A stretch of DNA of 64,000 bases from Panopea generosa (Eukaryota > Mollusca > Bivalvia > Adapedonta > Hiatellidae): positions 13,794,041 through 13,858,040 of the forward strand of contig CM055902.1 in assembly GCA_029582155.1 (NCBI GenBank). Direction: 5' to 3'. The position numbers and the translations under genes were made by a program. Below, piece after piece: positions 25,801-32,660 of this stretch (positions are counted from its first letter, which is position 1; each line of letters opens with the position of its first letter). The notes under the pieces are model-generated. The model made no database searches. It worked only from the letters and a program-made list of their open reading frames with translations, and was not told the origin of the DNA.

Positions 25801-28649
25801 TGACAAAACCATTTCCATTTATTAACAAACAGGAACAATAAAATTTAATGTACTTAGGTGTGCTATGTTTTCTCTTATTTGTGTAATATTAGCACAGTCA
25901 AATACACACACACCTGACTAAATTATCCCATTTATTTCACAGAATTATCTTTTTTTTTATTTAGTTGCATATATATATAACCATTTTCGGTTCGGTAAGT
26001 TTGGTTTCGTAATCTTGGTGATTGAACGAACATACCTTCAAACAGTATACACAATGCTTTGTGATTATAATTTATGTTTTTTTATTAATCAATAATATTT
26101 CAAAAGTAGATTGTTATAGGTATGTCCGTATGTTCCTTTGAAAGAGTCTTTGTTTTAGGTTGCTTACATCTACTGTCAAGTGCGTTTAAAGATTAAATAT
26201 GTGTTCTACTGAAAGCTAACTAAGACTTAAAAAACCTGGCTAGTCTTTCATAGAAATATTACCATTCTAATGTGTAAAACATATAAATGCATACAACGAC
26301 AATTTGTGTGGAACGCGTGGTCTAGTGGTATAGCACCGAACCCATGATCGGAGGGTCGTGGGTTCGTCCTCTGCCACGGCTCTGTGTGATATCCTTAAGC
26401 AAGACACTTTTTCCTCATATGCTTTGTACTGGTTCTACCCAGAAAGACTTCTAGCATGATTAGTCTAAGTTGAAAGAACTTGTTTTACAATCAAAGTAAA
26501 ATAAATAAGTTTAACCAACGTTAATTTGTTGTTACATATTTTTATTTATATGAGAAGCCGTTTATGAAGTACAGTAAGAAAAATATGGTTTTCGTGAAAC
26601 TAAACACTTTGTCATGGAATTCTAACTGGAATCGCTGGAGTCACAATCCATAAACGTATCCACTGCGCCCTGTAGGCATATAATAACATTAGTCGTATAA
26701 ATCTAAGTTTAAATTTGAACTGCTTACTCTGGTTTAATCGATAATGCCCGGACATTTCCGAACGTTTACAGATATAACTGAGATTATATATTTTAAATCA
26801 TTACTTTATTCCGTGGATTAAGTTTTATTCAAATATTGGCGATAATAGCGAGTATGAATACATGTTTTGACAATAAACAACAATATTTTGCAACAGATAT
26901 GATCCAGATAGTCACAACATATGCAAATATTACAATTATACCAGTTTTATTTAATTAAATGGTAAAAACTTCTGGTTATGCCGCTTTAAATATATACATA
27001 CATTATTCTTTCTAATAAATAAATACTTTCTCTGTTTGCCTTAAGGGTTTTAGACCAATTTCTCTATCTATATGTGATTTTTTTTGCGATATCGTTCCAA
27101 ACAGGTTGAAATAACACAAGACCACAACTATATATTGTTATATATACGCAAAATTAAAAGGTCTAATATATAACAAGGACAATAAAGGCAAGCGATAGTT
27201 TAATGTTTATGAATTGGAAAAATACATCATACAATGAAATGAAATGAAAGCTATGGATCGATATTTACATGTACTAATCAGTATAAAAATTGTTTGGTTT
27301 TATTTTAAGCTACGGTTGGTGCCTGCACTGGTGAAACTCCTGCATGTCCTGACACTGTAGATAATGGCGAATGTTCCGGTACTGCCTGTGTATGCAAGGA
27401 TGGTTATAAAAAAGAGGACGATAACTGCGTTTTCGGTAAATTAATTGTTTACGGTTTACGTTACTTGCATTCAATAAACACTATGTTTTAATCAATAACG
27501 TGACTGTAAAAGGGAGCATGATTTTTCAAAATAAAAAATAAAAATAAAATGGCTTAAAATGTTTTTCCCAATATGTCATGTCTATATATACTCACTGACA
27601 ACGTATCGCCAAAAGGGTGTGTGTTTAAGCATGCCAAACTCATATACTGAAAAAGGTGGTCAGTCAGACTAAAGTATATGTTTCGCTAAAAATTACATCA
27701 TATTTTGTGACGTTTTAAATGAGTCACTTGATTTCATTTTTATTTCAATTTGATCTGCCATACAGACTGACATGTTGTAAAACGGGTTTATCTTAGAAAA
27801 GTCAAGATGACAATGTAAAGGTCGTCAAGCAGTGGGGATTTCGTTTCAAGTTTACCACGCAACTCCGTTTGATATATCGATTTTGTCCTGTTTTGTTAGA
27901 TTTGATATACCAAACCATTAGGACTTTATTCATTCATAATAAAAAGATGCTTTTTCATCCATTTGAAAAATATTATTTAAGCACTACATAGTATTGTATG
28001 TATTTTATTGTTAATTTGGTCTTATATTACTTAATATATCAACTAATATTATGAAATCATATTTTAAAATATCTAAATATATAACGCACTATTGGTTTAT
28101 GGTGGAGAGCATGGCCCCGTGGTACAGAATCGGATCCAAGATTTGGGTGTGTTTTCAATTCTCTGTCACTGTTATGAGTGGTATCCTTGGGCGAGACACT
28201 TTATCTGCATATTCTTAGTACTGGTTTTACCAAGGAATTGTTGAAAAGTTGTAAAACCTTATTACACAATCGATATATTAAAACATTAGTTTATGCATAT
28301 GTTTTTTTTAAATACGTCTATACTATTAATATGTATGAGTTGTATATCCTAATTACTAGTATTAATTTAGGTAATATCAAACCGTATGTCTCTTTTAAGT
28401 CATTTATATAGTTTGCCCGTAACACTAGTGTTTGATTTAAGTTTTTTTCTGAATACATTTTCTAGATATTAGTGAATTGGTGTATTTAAACCGACTTAAC
28501 ATAACATTTCTTCTATCAGATATAGATCTTAATATATTGAATATCTATATTTTTCTTCAGTTCCCGATAATGCTGCTGGCAAGACAACGATGGCTGCAGT
28601 TACACTGATGATGGCTGTCCTGACAATCATTTTAATGCACATATTTTGA
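2479..28649 (+). CDS. gene A: multi-EGF secreted or GPI-anchored protein (spliced, 281 aa)
   Basis: Nine coding exons: 2479-2481, 2905-2971, 8813-8923, 13736-13846, 15320-15430, 21625-21738, 25493-25606, 27310-27435 and 28561-28649. Together they are 846 nt with no internal stop. Order: signal peptide (about residues 1-22), EGF, calcium-binding EGF, EGF, two calcium-binding EGFs, an EB-like six-cysteine module, and a hydrophobic tail ending at TGA. Intron 1 is phase 0 and all others are phase 1, the hallmark of exon-shuffled extracellular modules. A signal peptide, only disulfide modules and a hydrophobic C-terminus without cytoplasmic residues suggest a GPI-anchored surface protein; a secreted form is possible. 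Gene B downstream has the same plan. No orthologue can be named from sequence alone. Exons I failed to see in the 5.8-kb second intron would change the length. Confidence 0.82.
2905..2971 (+). CDS. gene A exon 2, signal peptide
   Basis: Flanked by AATTCCAG and GTATGC. Read from the ATG that ends exon 1, it gives [16 protein letters not shown] then VLITQSS: a short charged start, a hydrophobic core and small residues suited to signal peptidase. It ends one base into a codon, matching the phase-1 module exons. The exon in gene B (42086-42152) has the same length and nearly the same sequence. The two conserved splice sites and the preserved reading are strong evidence that it is coding. Confidence 0.87.
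2972..4210. other. gene A intron 2, first part: no feature seen
   Basis: AT-rich intronic sequence after the donor at 2972. I found no cysteine-module exon, RNA gene or clear transposon end here. Gene B has an EB-like exon in the corresponding position (44576-44701); I did not find its counterpart in A. Confidence 0.5.
4222..4450. repeat. GC-richer repeat built on a 'taagcggccacctgt' word
   Basis: Variants of AAGCGGTCACCT and AAGCGGCCACTT recur six or more times in about 230 bp, in a block more GC-rich than its surroundings. A related fragment lies at 5187-5265. It looks like a dispersed non-coding repeat; I cannot name its class. Confidence 0.55.
5187..5268. repeat. fragment of the same 'taagcagccacc' repeat
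   Basis: Contains TAAGCAGCCACCTGTGTTAA followed by an inverted form (GGGTGGCTGCTTAA), so it can fold back. The word is shared with the longer repeat at 4222-4450, which supports one dispersed family. Confidence 0.5.
5505..5517. repeat. poly-C tract (13 C)
   Basis: An uninterrupted run of 13 cytosines in otherwise AT-rich intron. Confidence 0.95.
5600..5690 (-). mobile_element. tRNA-derived SINE head (minus strand)
   Basis: The reverse complement reads like a tRNA: GTTGCATTAGCTCAGTCGG (acceptor and A box), a CTGA/TCAG anticodon stem, B box GTTCGAATC, and TGCAAC closing the acceptor, followed by AGTCTCCGTGATG. The same tail word follows the element at 59745-59825, so this is a SINE family and not an isolated tRNA. 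The anticodon loop does not fold cleanly into seven bases, which argues against a working tRNA. Confidence 0.62.
5855..5927 (-). pseudogene. tRNA-like sequence, probably pseudogene or SINE head
   Basis: On the minus strand there is an A-box-like D arm (CATAATGGATACAG) and a good B box (GGGTTCGAATCCC). The anticodon and acceptor stems pair poorly, so a functional tRNA is unlikely. It lies 165 bp from the tRNA-derived element at 5600-5690. Confidence 0.5.
6443..6549. mobile_element. 107-bp fold-back element with 34-bp inverted repeats
   Basis: The left arm 6443-6476 and right arm 6516-6549 are inverted copies differing at one position, with outer ends ATTTTAGGCCATTTT. A 39-bp spacer separates them and pairing continues weakly inward. 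It resembles a very short MITE. I see no convincing target duplication. Confidence 0.75.
7312..8296. mobile_element. non-autonomous Tc1/mariner-like element with long inverted repeats
   Basis: The left end CGAGGTGTATTAAAAAAATA and right end (CTAGGTGTGTTAAAAAATA in reverse complement) are flanked by TA on both sides, the target expected for Tc1/mariner elements. The right arm spans about 8088-8296. The left arm matches it over 7312-7485 and resumes at 7857-7893, because another sequence is inserted in it. The arms contain the palindromic word TGACGTCA twice. No transposase is encoded, so it would need one in trans. It lies in gene A intron 2. Confidence 0.8.
7477..7856. mobile_element. 362-bp insertion with 9-bp target duplication, nested in the mariner-like element
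   Basis: GCATGGTAT occurs at 7477-7485 and 7848-7856, and the 362 bp between them interrupt the left inverted repeat of the host element. The insert is more GC-rich than its surroundings. Its ends (CACTCGGAAC and, reversed, CAATCGTACG) match only loosely. A 9-bp duplication suggests a Mutator-like element; the class is inferred. Confidence 0.62.
8495..9287 (+). repeat. segmental duplicate carrying an EGF exon (copy 1)
   Basis: About 790 bp around exon 8813-8923 is near-identical to 14884-15738 around exon 15320-15430. A diverged third copy in gene B spans 45170-45745. The match ends at 9287, where the LINE begins. Copy 2 has an extra block at about 15005-15125 that copy 1 lacks. Confidence 0.85.
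8813..8923 (+). CDS. gene A exon 3, EGF-like domain
   Basis: The 111-bp phase 1-1 exon between TTGTTACAG and GTAAGT encodes one EGF-like domain with cysteine spacing C-x6-C-x5-C-x6-C-x1-C-x8-C, including the KNGGTC and AGYTG signatures. It lacks the acidic D-x-D-E start of calcium-binding EGFs. Exon 15320-15430 is almost identical, and 45536-45646 is the counterpart in gene B. Confidence 0.9.
9288..9545 (+). pseudogene. LINE ORF1 C-terminal fragment
   Basis: Eighty-five codons end at TAG (9543-9545). RPIVAKF, then [17 protein letters not shown], then [12 protein letters not shown] and KLYIDKQLY match the C-terminal region of L1-type ORF1 RNA-binding proteins, which bind the element's RNA. 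The N-terminal part is missing because the copy is 5'-truncated. The frame is the same as that of ORF2 after the stop. Confidence 0.78.
9546..11201 (+). pseudogene. LINE ORF2 first part: APE endonuclease and start of RT, broken
   Basis: Continuing in frame after the ORF1 stop, this reads through the endonuclease signatures WNIEG, FSETW (catalytic Glu), [14 protein letters not shown] and SNHAPI (catalytic His). A linker and the N-terminal RT region ([20 protein letters not shown]) follow, then a stop at 11199-11201. There is no in-frame ATG near the start. The endonuclease would nick target DNA. The frame breaks in the RT fingers because of a deletion, so no full polyprotein can be made. Confidence 0.88.
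11189..12622 (+). pseudogene. LINE ORF2 second part: RT palm and C-terminal zinc region
   Basis: It resumes in another frame after the deletion junction. It keeps the [11 protein letters not shown] block, the catalytic FADDAVL motif, [10 protein letters not shown] and [12 protein letters not shown], then ends with a C-terminal region containing [14 protein letters not shown] and CPYY. RT blocks upstream of LLQGE, including the first catalytic Asp, are missing, so it cannot polymerise. The ORF would copy element RNA in an intact relative. Confidence 0.88.
12623..12892 (+). other. LINE 3'UTR and TGTTC-repeat tail
   Basis: About 245 bp of AT-rich non-coding sequence, an AATAAA at about 12857-12862, and TGTTC repeats at 12868-12889. 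Short simple-repeat tails rather than poly-A are known from several LINE clades. Confidence 0.75.
12893..13735. other. gene A intron 3, end; shared with gene B
   Basis: No gene. About 13310-13700 is recognisably related to 58300-58570 in gene B, upstream of the paralogous cbEGF exon, and more weakly to the intron stretch at 24200-24300. This suggests the exon was duplicated with its upstream intron. Confidence 0.6.
13736..13846 (+). CDS. gene A exon 4, calcium-binding EGF domain
   Basis: Acceptor TATTTTAG and donor GTAATA, phase 1-1, 111 bp. The junction codon plus exon reads DTDEC, then [14 protein letters not shown] and AGWSG. The acidic start and the aromatic residue after the fourth-cysteine loop fit the calcium-binding EGF class. 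Spacing is C-x4-C-x5-C-x8-C-x1-C-x8-C. The closest relative is gene B exon 60246-60359, which shares the CLNGATC and VNSYTCTC words. The donor is read as A|gtaata, one base shorter than in the other cbEGF exons. Confidence 0.9.
13847..14880. other. gene A intron 4, no feature seen
   Basis: AT-rich intron; I see no exon or RNA gene. From about 14880 it merges into the second copy of the EGF-exon segmental duplicate. Confidence 0.5.
14884..15738 (+). repeat. segmental duplicate carrying an EGF exon (copy 2)
   Basis: Near-identical to 8495-9287 apart from a block at about 15005-15125 missing from copy 1. That block has a match in gene B near 45296-45360, so it is ancestral and was lost from copy 1. 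Confidence 0.82.
15320..15430 (+). CDS. gene A exon 5, EGF-like domain (recent duplicate)
   Basis: The 111-bp phase 1-1 exon has the same borders as exon 8813-8923 and differs by a few bases; changes include VTDAC to ATDAC and PAAKTTC to PATKTAC. All six cysteines are kept. The near-identical introns show a recent exon duplication with flanks rather than gene conversion of the exon alone, although conversion of the whole segment is possible. Confidence 0.9.
15740..16836. other. gene A intron 5, no feature seen
   Basis: AT-rich intron with no exon-like cysteine module and no clear transposon end. Confidence 0.5.
16838..17190. repeat. tandem repeat, about 105-120 bp unit, 3-4 copies
   Basis: Each unit carries GGTTCCTATATGGGTCAC, GTAGATTGCT, a CATCCTCTCGCTGCC-like stretch and GGCCCATATAGAAATC. 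Units are diverged. The short ORFs at 16778-16999 and 17100-17327 are by-products of this repetition. Confidence 0.8.
17200..18090. other. gene A intron 5, no feature seen
   Basis: Intronic DNA between the 110-bp repeats and the minisatellite; nothing recognisable. Confidence 0.45.
18096..18388. repeat. 31-bp minisatellite, about 9-10 units (array 1)
   Basis: Units of the form GTTGCCCCAACAGGCATACA plus CTTATTATTCA repeat with period near 31 bp. Units are degenerate and vary in length. A longer array of the same unit is at 50779-51400. Both arrays are followed by the same 1.25-kb sequence, so the array is part of a dispersed element. Confidence 0.9.
18390..19642. repeat. dispersed repeat following the minisatellite (copy 1)
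   Basis: Paralogous to 51395-52671 over about 1.25 kb. Partial copies lie at 45770-46430 and 22470-22737. All but the 45.8-kb copy end at a (CT)n tract. No protein is encoded. A central minisatellite in a non-coding repeat resembles the pearl-type or Helitron-like elements described from bivalves, but I cannot see diagnostic Helitron ends. Confidence 0.7.
19643..19678. repeat. (CT)18 microsatellite
   Basis: Pure CT run joining the dispersed repeat to the fold-back element at 19679. Confidence 0.97.
19679..19895. mobile_element. 217-bp fold-back MITE
   Basis: Ends are GGTTTGTGGTTTAGCTAGGC and the inverted ...CTAGCTACAATGCAAACC. Inverted arms of about 75 bp include CGCCGTAGTCT and CTGTACATTTATG. 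Related arms occur at 20070-20148, 22818-22900, 23360-23438 and 52779-52862, so it is a family. Confidence 0.78.
20070..20148. mobile_element. solo right arm of the fold-back MITE
   Basis: Matches the right arm at 19816-19895 (GAATAACCAAGACATAAAT, then CCAGACTATGGCGAGCG). No left arm lies nearby. It is preceded by an (AT)n run at about 20049-20069. Confidence 0.65.
20550..21560. repeat. satellite-like array, unit about 190-220 bp
   Basis: About five diverged units each contain a C-rich stretch (AAGTGACCCCCTCCC), a poly-T, TTTAACTGTAATGATGAAT, CTTGTAGAATCACAAA, ATCACATAACACAATTATAA and AATATACAATGGCCATAGTA. Extra single units occur at 23510-23705 and 52990-53160. The array ends about 40 bp before the homology block that precedes cbEGF exon 21625-21738. 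Confidence 0.75.
21625..21738 (+). CDS. gene A exon 6, calcium-binding EGF domain
   Basis: The 114-bp phase 1-1 exon after TATTTAAG ends at a GTAATA donor. It reads [16 protein letters not shown], then NEYTCTC and AGWTG, with spacing C-x4-C-x5-C-x8-C-x1-C-x8-C. The D-x-D-E start and the Asn and Tyr in the middle fit a calcium-binding EGF. Closest relatives are 25493-25606 and gene B exon 53829-53942. Confidence 0.92.
21739..22460. other. gene A intron 6, first part: conserved among cbEGF introns
   Basis: No gene. Blocks such as CATGATGTCTCAAATT near the donor and a stretch at 22355-22450 recur after other cbEGF exons (25607 on, 53943 on) and in gene B at 56120-56660. Confidence 0.6.
22738..22817. 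repeat. (CT)n microsatellite
   Basis: 80-bp CT tract with few interruptions, followed at once by a fold-back MITE arm, as at 19643-19679. Confidence 0.95.
22818..23438. mobile_element. fold-back MITE, longer or composite copy
   Basis: The left arm starts GGTTTGTGGTTTAGCTAGG at 22818 and the right arm ends near 23438. Part of a second right arm (23001-23030) and AT tracts (22967-22990, 23313-23337) lie between, so the copy is rearranged or two copies have merged. Confidence 0.6.
23510..23705. repeat. single unit of the 190-bp satellite-like repeat
   Basis: Shares the C-rich start, poly-T, TTTAACTGACTGTAATGAT, AATCACAAA and ATCACATAACACAATTATAA-like order with the array at 20550-21560. Confidence 0.7.
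23993..24012. repeat. 20-base poly-G tract
   Basis: Uninterrupted run of 20 G with more G-runs on both sides (GGGGG at 23987-23991, GGGG after the TT), a candidate G-quadruplex on the + strand. Assembly length may be unreliable here. Confidence 0.95.
24030..25492 (+). repeat. intron block upstream of a cbEGF exon, duplicated in gene B
   Basis: About 1.4 kb matches 54800-56110 in gene B closely over long stretches, and 24660-24850 also matches 53160-53350. It always lies upstream of a cbEGF exon or of the place where one has been lost, so the cassette of intron plus exon was the unit of duplication. Confidence 0.8.
25275..25340 (+). pseudogene. orphan cbEGF splice acceptor without its exon
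   Basis: The sequence up to TCGTATTTTAG|ATAT matches the acceptor region of exon 21625-21738 (GGTGTCATAACACATGTTT), but after four exon bases it changes to AATTATAATT. A second acceptor region leads into the true exon at 25493. This is a remnant of a duplicated cassette whose exon was deleted. Confidence 0.6.
25493..25606 (+). CDS. gene A exon 7, calcium-binding EGF domain
   Basis: The 114-bp phase 1-1 exon lies between CGTATTTTAG and GTAATA. It reads [16 protein letters not shown], then NAYTCSC and AGWTGKTC; all six cysteines and the calcium-binding signature are present. It is probably a duplicate of exon 21625-21738, since the introns on both sides share blocks. Confidence 0.92.
26309..26515 (+). 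mobile_element. tRNA-derived SINE in gene A intron 7
   Basis: A box GCGTGGTCTAGTGG and B box GGGTTCGTCC lie in a tRNA-like head. A body follows with AAGACACTTT, TACTGGTTCTACCCAG and ending AAATAAATAAGTTTAA. Two relatives of this body are at 28102-28290 and 61531-61742. Confidence 0.8.
26520..27309. other. gene A intron 7, remainder: no feature seen
   Basis: AT-rich intron with no recognised element. Confidence 0.45.
27310..27435 (+). CDS. gene A exon 8, EB-like six-cysteine module
   Basis: The 126-bp phase 1-1 exon between ATTTTAAG and GTAAAT encodes a module starting ATVGACTG, with [15 protein letters not shown] and DDNC. Spacing C-x6-C-x8-C-x4-C-x1-C-x10-C is EGF-related but longer at the end, like EB modules. 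Gene B exon 61174-61299 is the direct counterpart, with the same length and phase and most residues shared. Confidence 0.88.
27436..28100. other. gene A last intron, first part: no feature seen
   Basis: Intron between the EB-like exon and the SINE; nothing recognised. Confidence 0.45.
28102..28290 (+). mobile_element. tRNA-derived SINE in gene A last intron
   Basis: A degraded tRNA-like head (GCATGGCCCCGTGGTACAG) is followed by the body words GAGACACTTTATCTGCATA and TACTGGTTTTACC. The copy in the last intron of gene B (61531-61742) occupies the same place, so it was inserted before the genes duplicated. Confidence 0.75.
28561..28649 (+). CDS. gene A exon 9, hydrophobic C-terminus (probable GPI signal)
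   Basis: The exon begins after TTTCTTCAG with two bases completing a Val codon and ends at TGA (28647-28649). It encodes PDNAAGKTT followed by about 19 hydrophobic residues ([19 protein letters not shown]) and no further tail. Small residues N-A-A-G before a short spacer and a terminal hydrophobic run fit a GPI-anchor signal; a tail-less membrane anchor is the alternative. The gene B exon 62166-62254 has the same length. Confidence 0.85.
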
Positions 28650-29500
28650 TATCCAATCCAAAAAGTATATTTTGTTTTTGTGCTGCTTTTTAAATAATAT
28701 TTATATATATATATATTGATGTTGCTAGCTAATGACAAGGCTAATATTAAAACATTTCTTATTTTCTAATACAGTTAAAGATATATATCGTGGATGTTGT
28801 TATATTCTTTTATTGATCTCACACAACAATTAATTTTACGCTATTCTACATAACGAGAAATGCATTTCTGAATCACTGAACACATTATCAACATTGTAAT
28901 CCTCTGTTGGTTCAAATACGCAGACAAAAACATGGAGTTGATCAGATTGCTTTCATATTTGTGAAGGTTTGATGGCGCCCTTTCACTTTTGACAATTCAG
29001 CCCATTAGTTGGCACTACTCATCTTTAAATTGCTTCATCTAACAGTACCCAATGTTATTGAAACTTGGCAGAACTAATGACAATGTTTCGGTATTCTGAC
29101 ATTTTCAAAGAAATATGATGATATTATGCATTTTCAACAAAAATAATGTCCAACCGATTTACACAGCTCTACTTTCTTGGGCGCAAAAATCTTGCTATAG
29201 TCAGTAAGGGAAGGCAATTCTTATGTGTCATTTATAGTGCATTTGTTACATCTGCTAATTTTCAATCCGAGTTCGAATCACGTGGCATGAATTATGTTGC
29301 CTTTTTTTGCTTTTTTCCCCGCGCAAACACTATTTTTCATACAGTGCTCTATAAGCGGCTTTTCATATCCAAAACATAAGTTCCAACAAAATGAATATTG
29401 TTTTATGCTGCTTTTTAATAAGGTTTGTATATATCTGTTGACAAGGTTAACATTGTAACATTTCTGATTTTCAAATTGATTTTTTTTCAACGTGAGTTAT
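28650..29500 (+). repeat. 3' flank of gene A with internal duplication and inserted repeat
   Basis: The stretch 28660-28760 is repeated in diverged form at 29385-29480 (TGCTGCTTTTTAA, then GACAAGG and AACATTTCT). The unit between holds a diverged copy (about 28815-29235) of the repeat seen at 33481-33943 and 36110-36572. Gene B lacks the insertion at this place, so it arose after the genes split or was lost from B. Confidence 0.65.
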
Positions 29501-29579
29501 CACATACCAAACTACAAATAGAACTTTATGTTAAAGAATCGTTGTTTACCATACACCTGCCCAAATGATTTGCTATGAT

Positions 29580-30350
29580 GAATGTTTATAAGTGAGAATT
29601 ACATTATTGTTTTGTCTTTAATGTGTTTCATCGTCGTTCGTTGGTTGTTAACTTTGGAGGAGGATTGTTGAAACAGCAAGTAAATAAAATATTTGTATAG
29701 AAAGAAAGGCATTCAAACTTGTATCATCGGCTACATTATATTTGCCTAACTCACTGCTAGCTGTAAATCATATATGCTCACATATGTGTGTCCAAATATT
29801 ATGACTTTGTGTTAATTTTATATTTACCATCTGTGTTTACCATGTGACATGGATCGTGAAGTTTACGTACTTTTAAACGAATACTTCAGCATTGCTAGTG
29901 GTTTAGTATGTGTTTTGGTTGTTGAAATGTACATGAAACAAAAGATCTGGCAAGTATGCAGTCGAGTATGGAACTGAATATTGCAATGGTGAAAAAATCT
30001 TATAATAGTATGGTTACTTGAATGTACATTGCAATGAAGATTCACTGTGTATAGACGTGATATAGTGATATGGTAAGCTAAAATTACATTGCGATGACGA
30101 CTCGTTAAAGATATTTATGGATTCAGTAATCTAAAATCGATTTTTTTTAATAAAATTGCTAGTGGATAATTAATTCATTTAATTAATCCAGATTAAATTT
30201 TACAGTTATAAAGGTTATAATCATATTTTTTTATTAGTTTGACTATCCGATAGAATAAAACTAAATTGCCTTTGTTGGTTTTATATTCCTGCAGAAAACC
30301 ATATGAACATGGATAAATGCTAAGCTCGGACACACAATATTCTTAAAATG
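29580..30350 (+). repeat. 3' flank of gene A, paralogous to the 3' flank of gene B
   Basis: Matches 62480-63215 well (shared words include GATCTGGCAAGTATGCAGTCG and CAGAAAACCATATGAACATG). A possible poly-A signal AATAAA is at 29683-29688 in A but is not kept in B. The block may be partly 3'UTR; I see no coding sequence. Confidence 0.7.
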
Positions 30351-30617
30351 TCAAACTTTAAATGAAACTGTCATTTACTGTTATGCAATGATGTTAATAA
30401 TATAAAAACAACTGTATAAGTGGCATAACCGGTTTTTATGAATATCAATAATAAAACTGGTATACTTATTGTAAATGTCTGGATGATGTCAGGTACAAAA
30501 TAGCATTGTTTATCGCCAAGCAACATATATTTAAACTTGCTATTATCGTCGATAAAAGTTGAATTAGACATAACCAGTACAATAACATTAACGATTTTGT
30601 AGTTTTATCTGCAAACG

Positions 30618-31270
30618 TCCGAAAATTTGCGGGCGTTGCCGATTAAATCCGGGTAAGTGGTTCAGTTTCAACATAGATTGGTACCGCCGATCTTCGTATA
30701 TTCTTACAAAGCATAGTGGTTATATCTGCGGATTGTCGCTTGGTCGATCGAATAAATAATATGTGTTTGCTTATTTCTCTAGCAACACAATTGTTCCTAT
30801 TTTGCTCCATAAACGGCATATGATATAAGAAAACAGACTTCAAATACTCCCGAAAAACAAAATAATCCATATATTCATGTTTATCTTTTCATATATCTAG
30901 CGACTAGATAACATTACTGGTCGAGTATATGCAAATGAATCGGAAATTTGCGGGCGTTGTCGATTAAATCCGGGTAAGTGGTAAGTTTCAACCTAAATTG
31001 GTACAGCTGATCTTCATATATTCTTACATAGCATAGTGTTTATATCTGCGGATTGTCGCTTGGTCGATCGAATAAATAATATGTGTTTGCTTATTTCTCT
31101 TGCAACACATTTTATTCCTATATTGCTCCATAAAAGGCGTATGATATATGAAAACAGACTTCCAACACTCACGAAAAATTATCCATATATTCATGTTTAT
31201 CTTTTCATGTATAAATACTAAATAATACTAAAGGATAACATTACTGGTCGAGTATATGCAAATAAATCGG
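30618..31270 (+). repeat. tandem duplication, two units of about 326 bp
   Basis: Units 30618-30943 and 30944-31270 are highly similar throughout (GCGGGCGTTG, GATTAAATCCGGGTAAGTGG, GGATTGTCGCTTGGTCGATC). The block is absent from the paralogous flank of gene B, so it is specific to this copy. It has no consistent ORF. Confidence 0.88.
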
Positions 31271-31439
31271 AAATTTTATGATAATTTTCGTCGGCACAGC
31301 AGCTACATCTAAAATGTATAATAAAATAAATAACCAGTAAATACTCATTAAAATATGAGTTATTTACGTTAAGATAATAACATCGAAGTCCATTGGAATT
31401 AATGAAAATTTTTGTTACTCATTAACAAATTGTTTTCTT

Positions 31440-31975
31440 TCTTTATAAAAAAAATATTTTTCAGATACCGGTTATGCCGCTTAACAGAGTTACTTTGCTT
31501 CCAGTTTATAAATTTATAACATAGAAAAGTTGTTTTTATTTGTGTGTTTTATATGTGCTTACAAAATAAAAAAAATATAGAATAAACAAAGTGCCTTTAT
31601 TCAATTTCATATCCAGAATAGTGTAGCTATACCAATCTGTTATAATAATCTTTGCATTACACACAATGACTAACAAAAGACCGGACCCTGACTTTGATTA
31701 CAAACTGATTTTGTGACAAGGGAATTTCTCCCGTAATAGTTATTTGTGAAATTATATGACGACATTTATATGACATGTATATTAGACTACAGCCAAAAAC
31801 ACTACACAACAATAGAAAATGAAATACAACAATTATAAGACAAAATCTAGAAATAACAGAAAGGGTAACTGAGTTGAAAAAGTCAGTTGAAATAATGTTT
31901 CGATTCACCCTTTGACAATCTATTCTAAGCACATATTAATGCAATTTTCTTACTTGCAATTATTGTTCAAATGAT
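31440..31975 (+). repeat. distal 3' flank, paralogous to the window's end
   Basis: Words such as ACCGGTTATGCCG and the 31555-31970 stretch match 63535-64000, so the large duplication continues past the end of the window. No gene is seen in either copy. Confidence 0.7.
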
Positions 31976-32024
31976 ATCATAAGAATAGCAAAATAATTGT
32001 TAACCAGCGTACGGTGTTTCTAAA

Positions 32025-32165
32025 CCGCTGCAGTGGTGTAGGAGTAGATCGTCCGCCAGTATGCGGAAGGACGTGGGGTGCGATCTCGGGCCGGATGAAA
32101 ACAAAGACTTGGAAAAAGTATACGTTTGAAGCTTTTTCTTTTGGTGCTCAACATTTAAAGGATAG
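32025..32165 (+). mobile_element. degenerate tRNA-derived SINE
   Basis: Head with GCAGTGGTGTAGGAGTAGATC and GGGGTGCGATCTCGG resembles decayed A and B boxes, followed by AAACAAAGACTTGG. Only the head is convincing. Confidence 0.4.
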
Positions 32166-32266
32166 TTCTAGGACGGTGTCAGTATAATGTGACTGGACGG
32201 GGTATTATACAATGTGTTTGCGTGCGGCATGATACTCCAGTTCGGCAGCACTTAGAATTCTTTTTC

Positions 32267-32309
32267 TTTTTCAGTTATTTAAATCGCAACGATTTAAATA
32301 ACTGAAAAA
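32267..32309. repeat. perfect 20-bp hairpin with 3-base loop
   Basis: TTTTTCAGTTATTTAAATCG and its exact reverse complement are separated by CAA. It may be the centre of a fold-back element; it is not in a gene. Confidence 0.9.
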
Positions 32310-32616
32310 AAATGTTTAAAACGACACTTTACACTATACAACATTTTACCTAATTGAAGATTAATTGTTTTAAACGTTGCTCTATTTACTGGCGTTATTT
32401 ACTCTTTGTTCGTTACTGTCACTAGATTTTTAGGTATACGTTTCTTTGATAAACTGGTTAAAAGTGAAATATATTTACTGTTTATTGGTCCCATTTTGTT
32501 CTTAAAGTAGTTATTTGACAGTAAATTTAGGTTTAGGACTTGTGTGCATACTTTACATATGTAATTCATATTTTGACATTAAACTTTAGAATGAGGAAAT
32601 GTGTTTTATTTATATA

Positions 32617-32660
32617 CGAGGGAGGATCAGAAAGTTCGTAGACTTTTGCCACAACTTATT
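32617..32660 (+). mobile_element. solo mariner-like terminal repeat
   Basis: TACGAGGGAGGATCAGAAAG followed by TTCGTAGACTTT looks like the outer end of a mariner-family inverted repeat. I found neither the opposite end nor a transposase; it is probably a decayed remnant. Confidence 0.4.
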
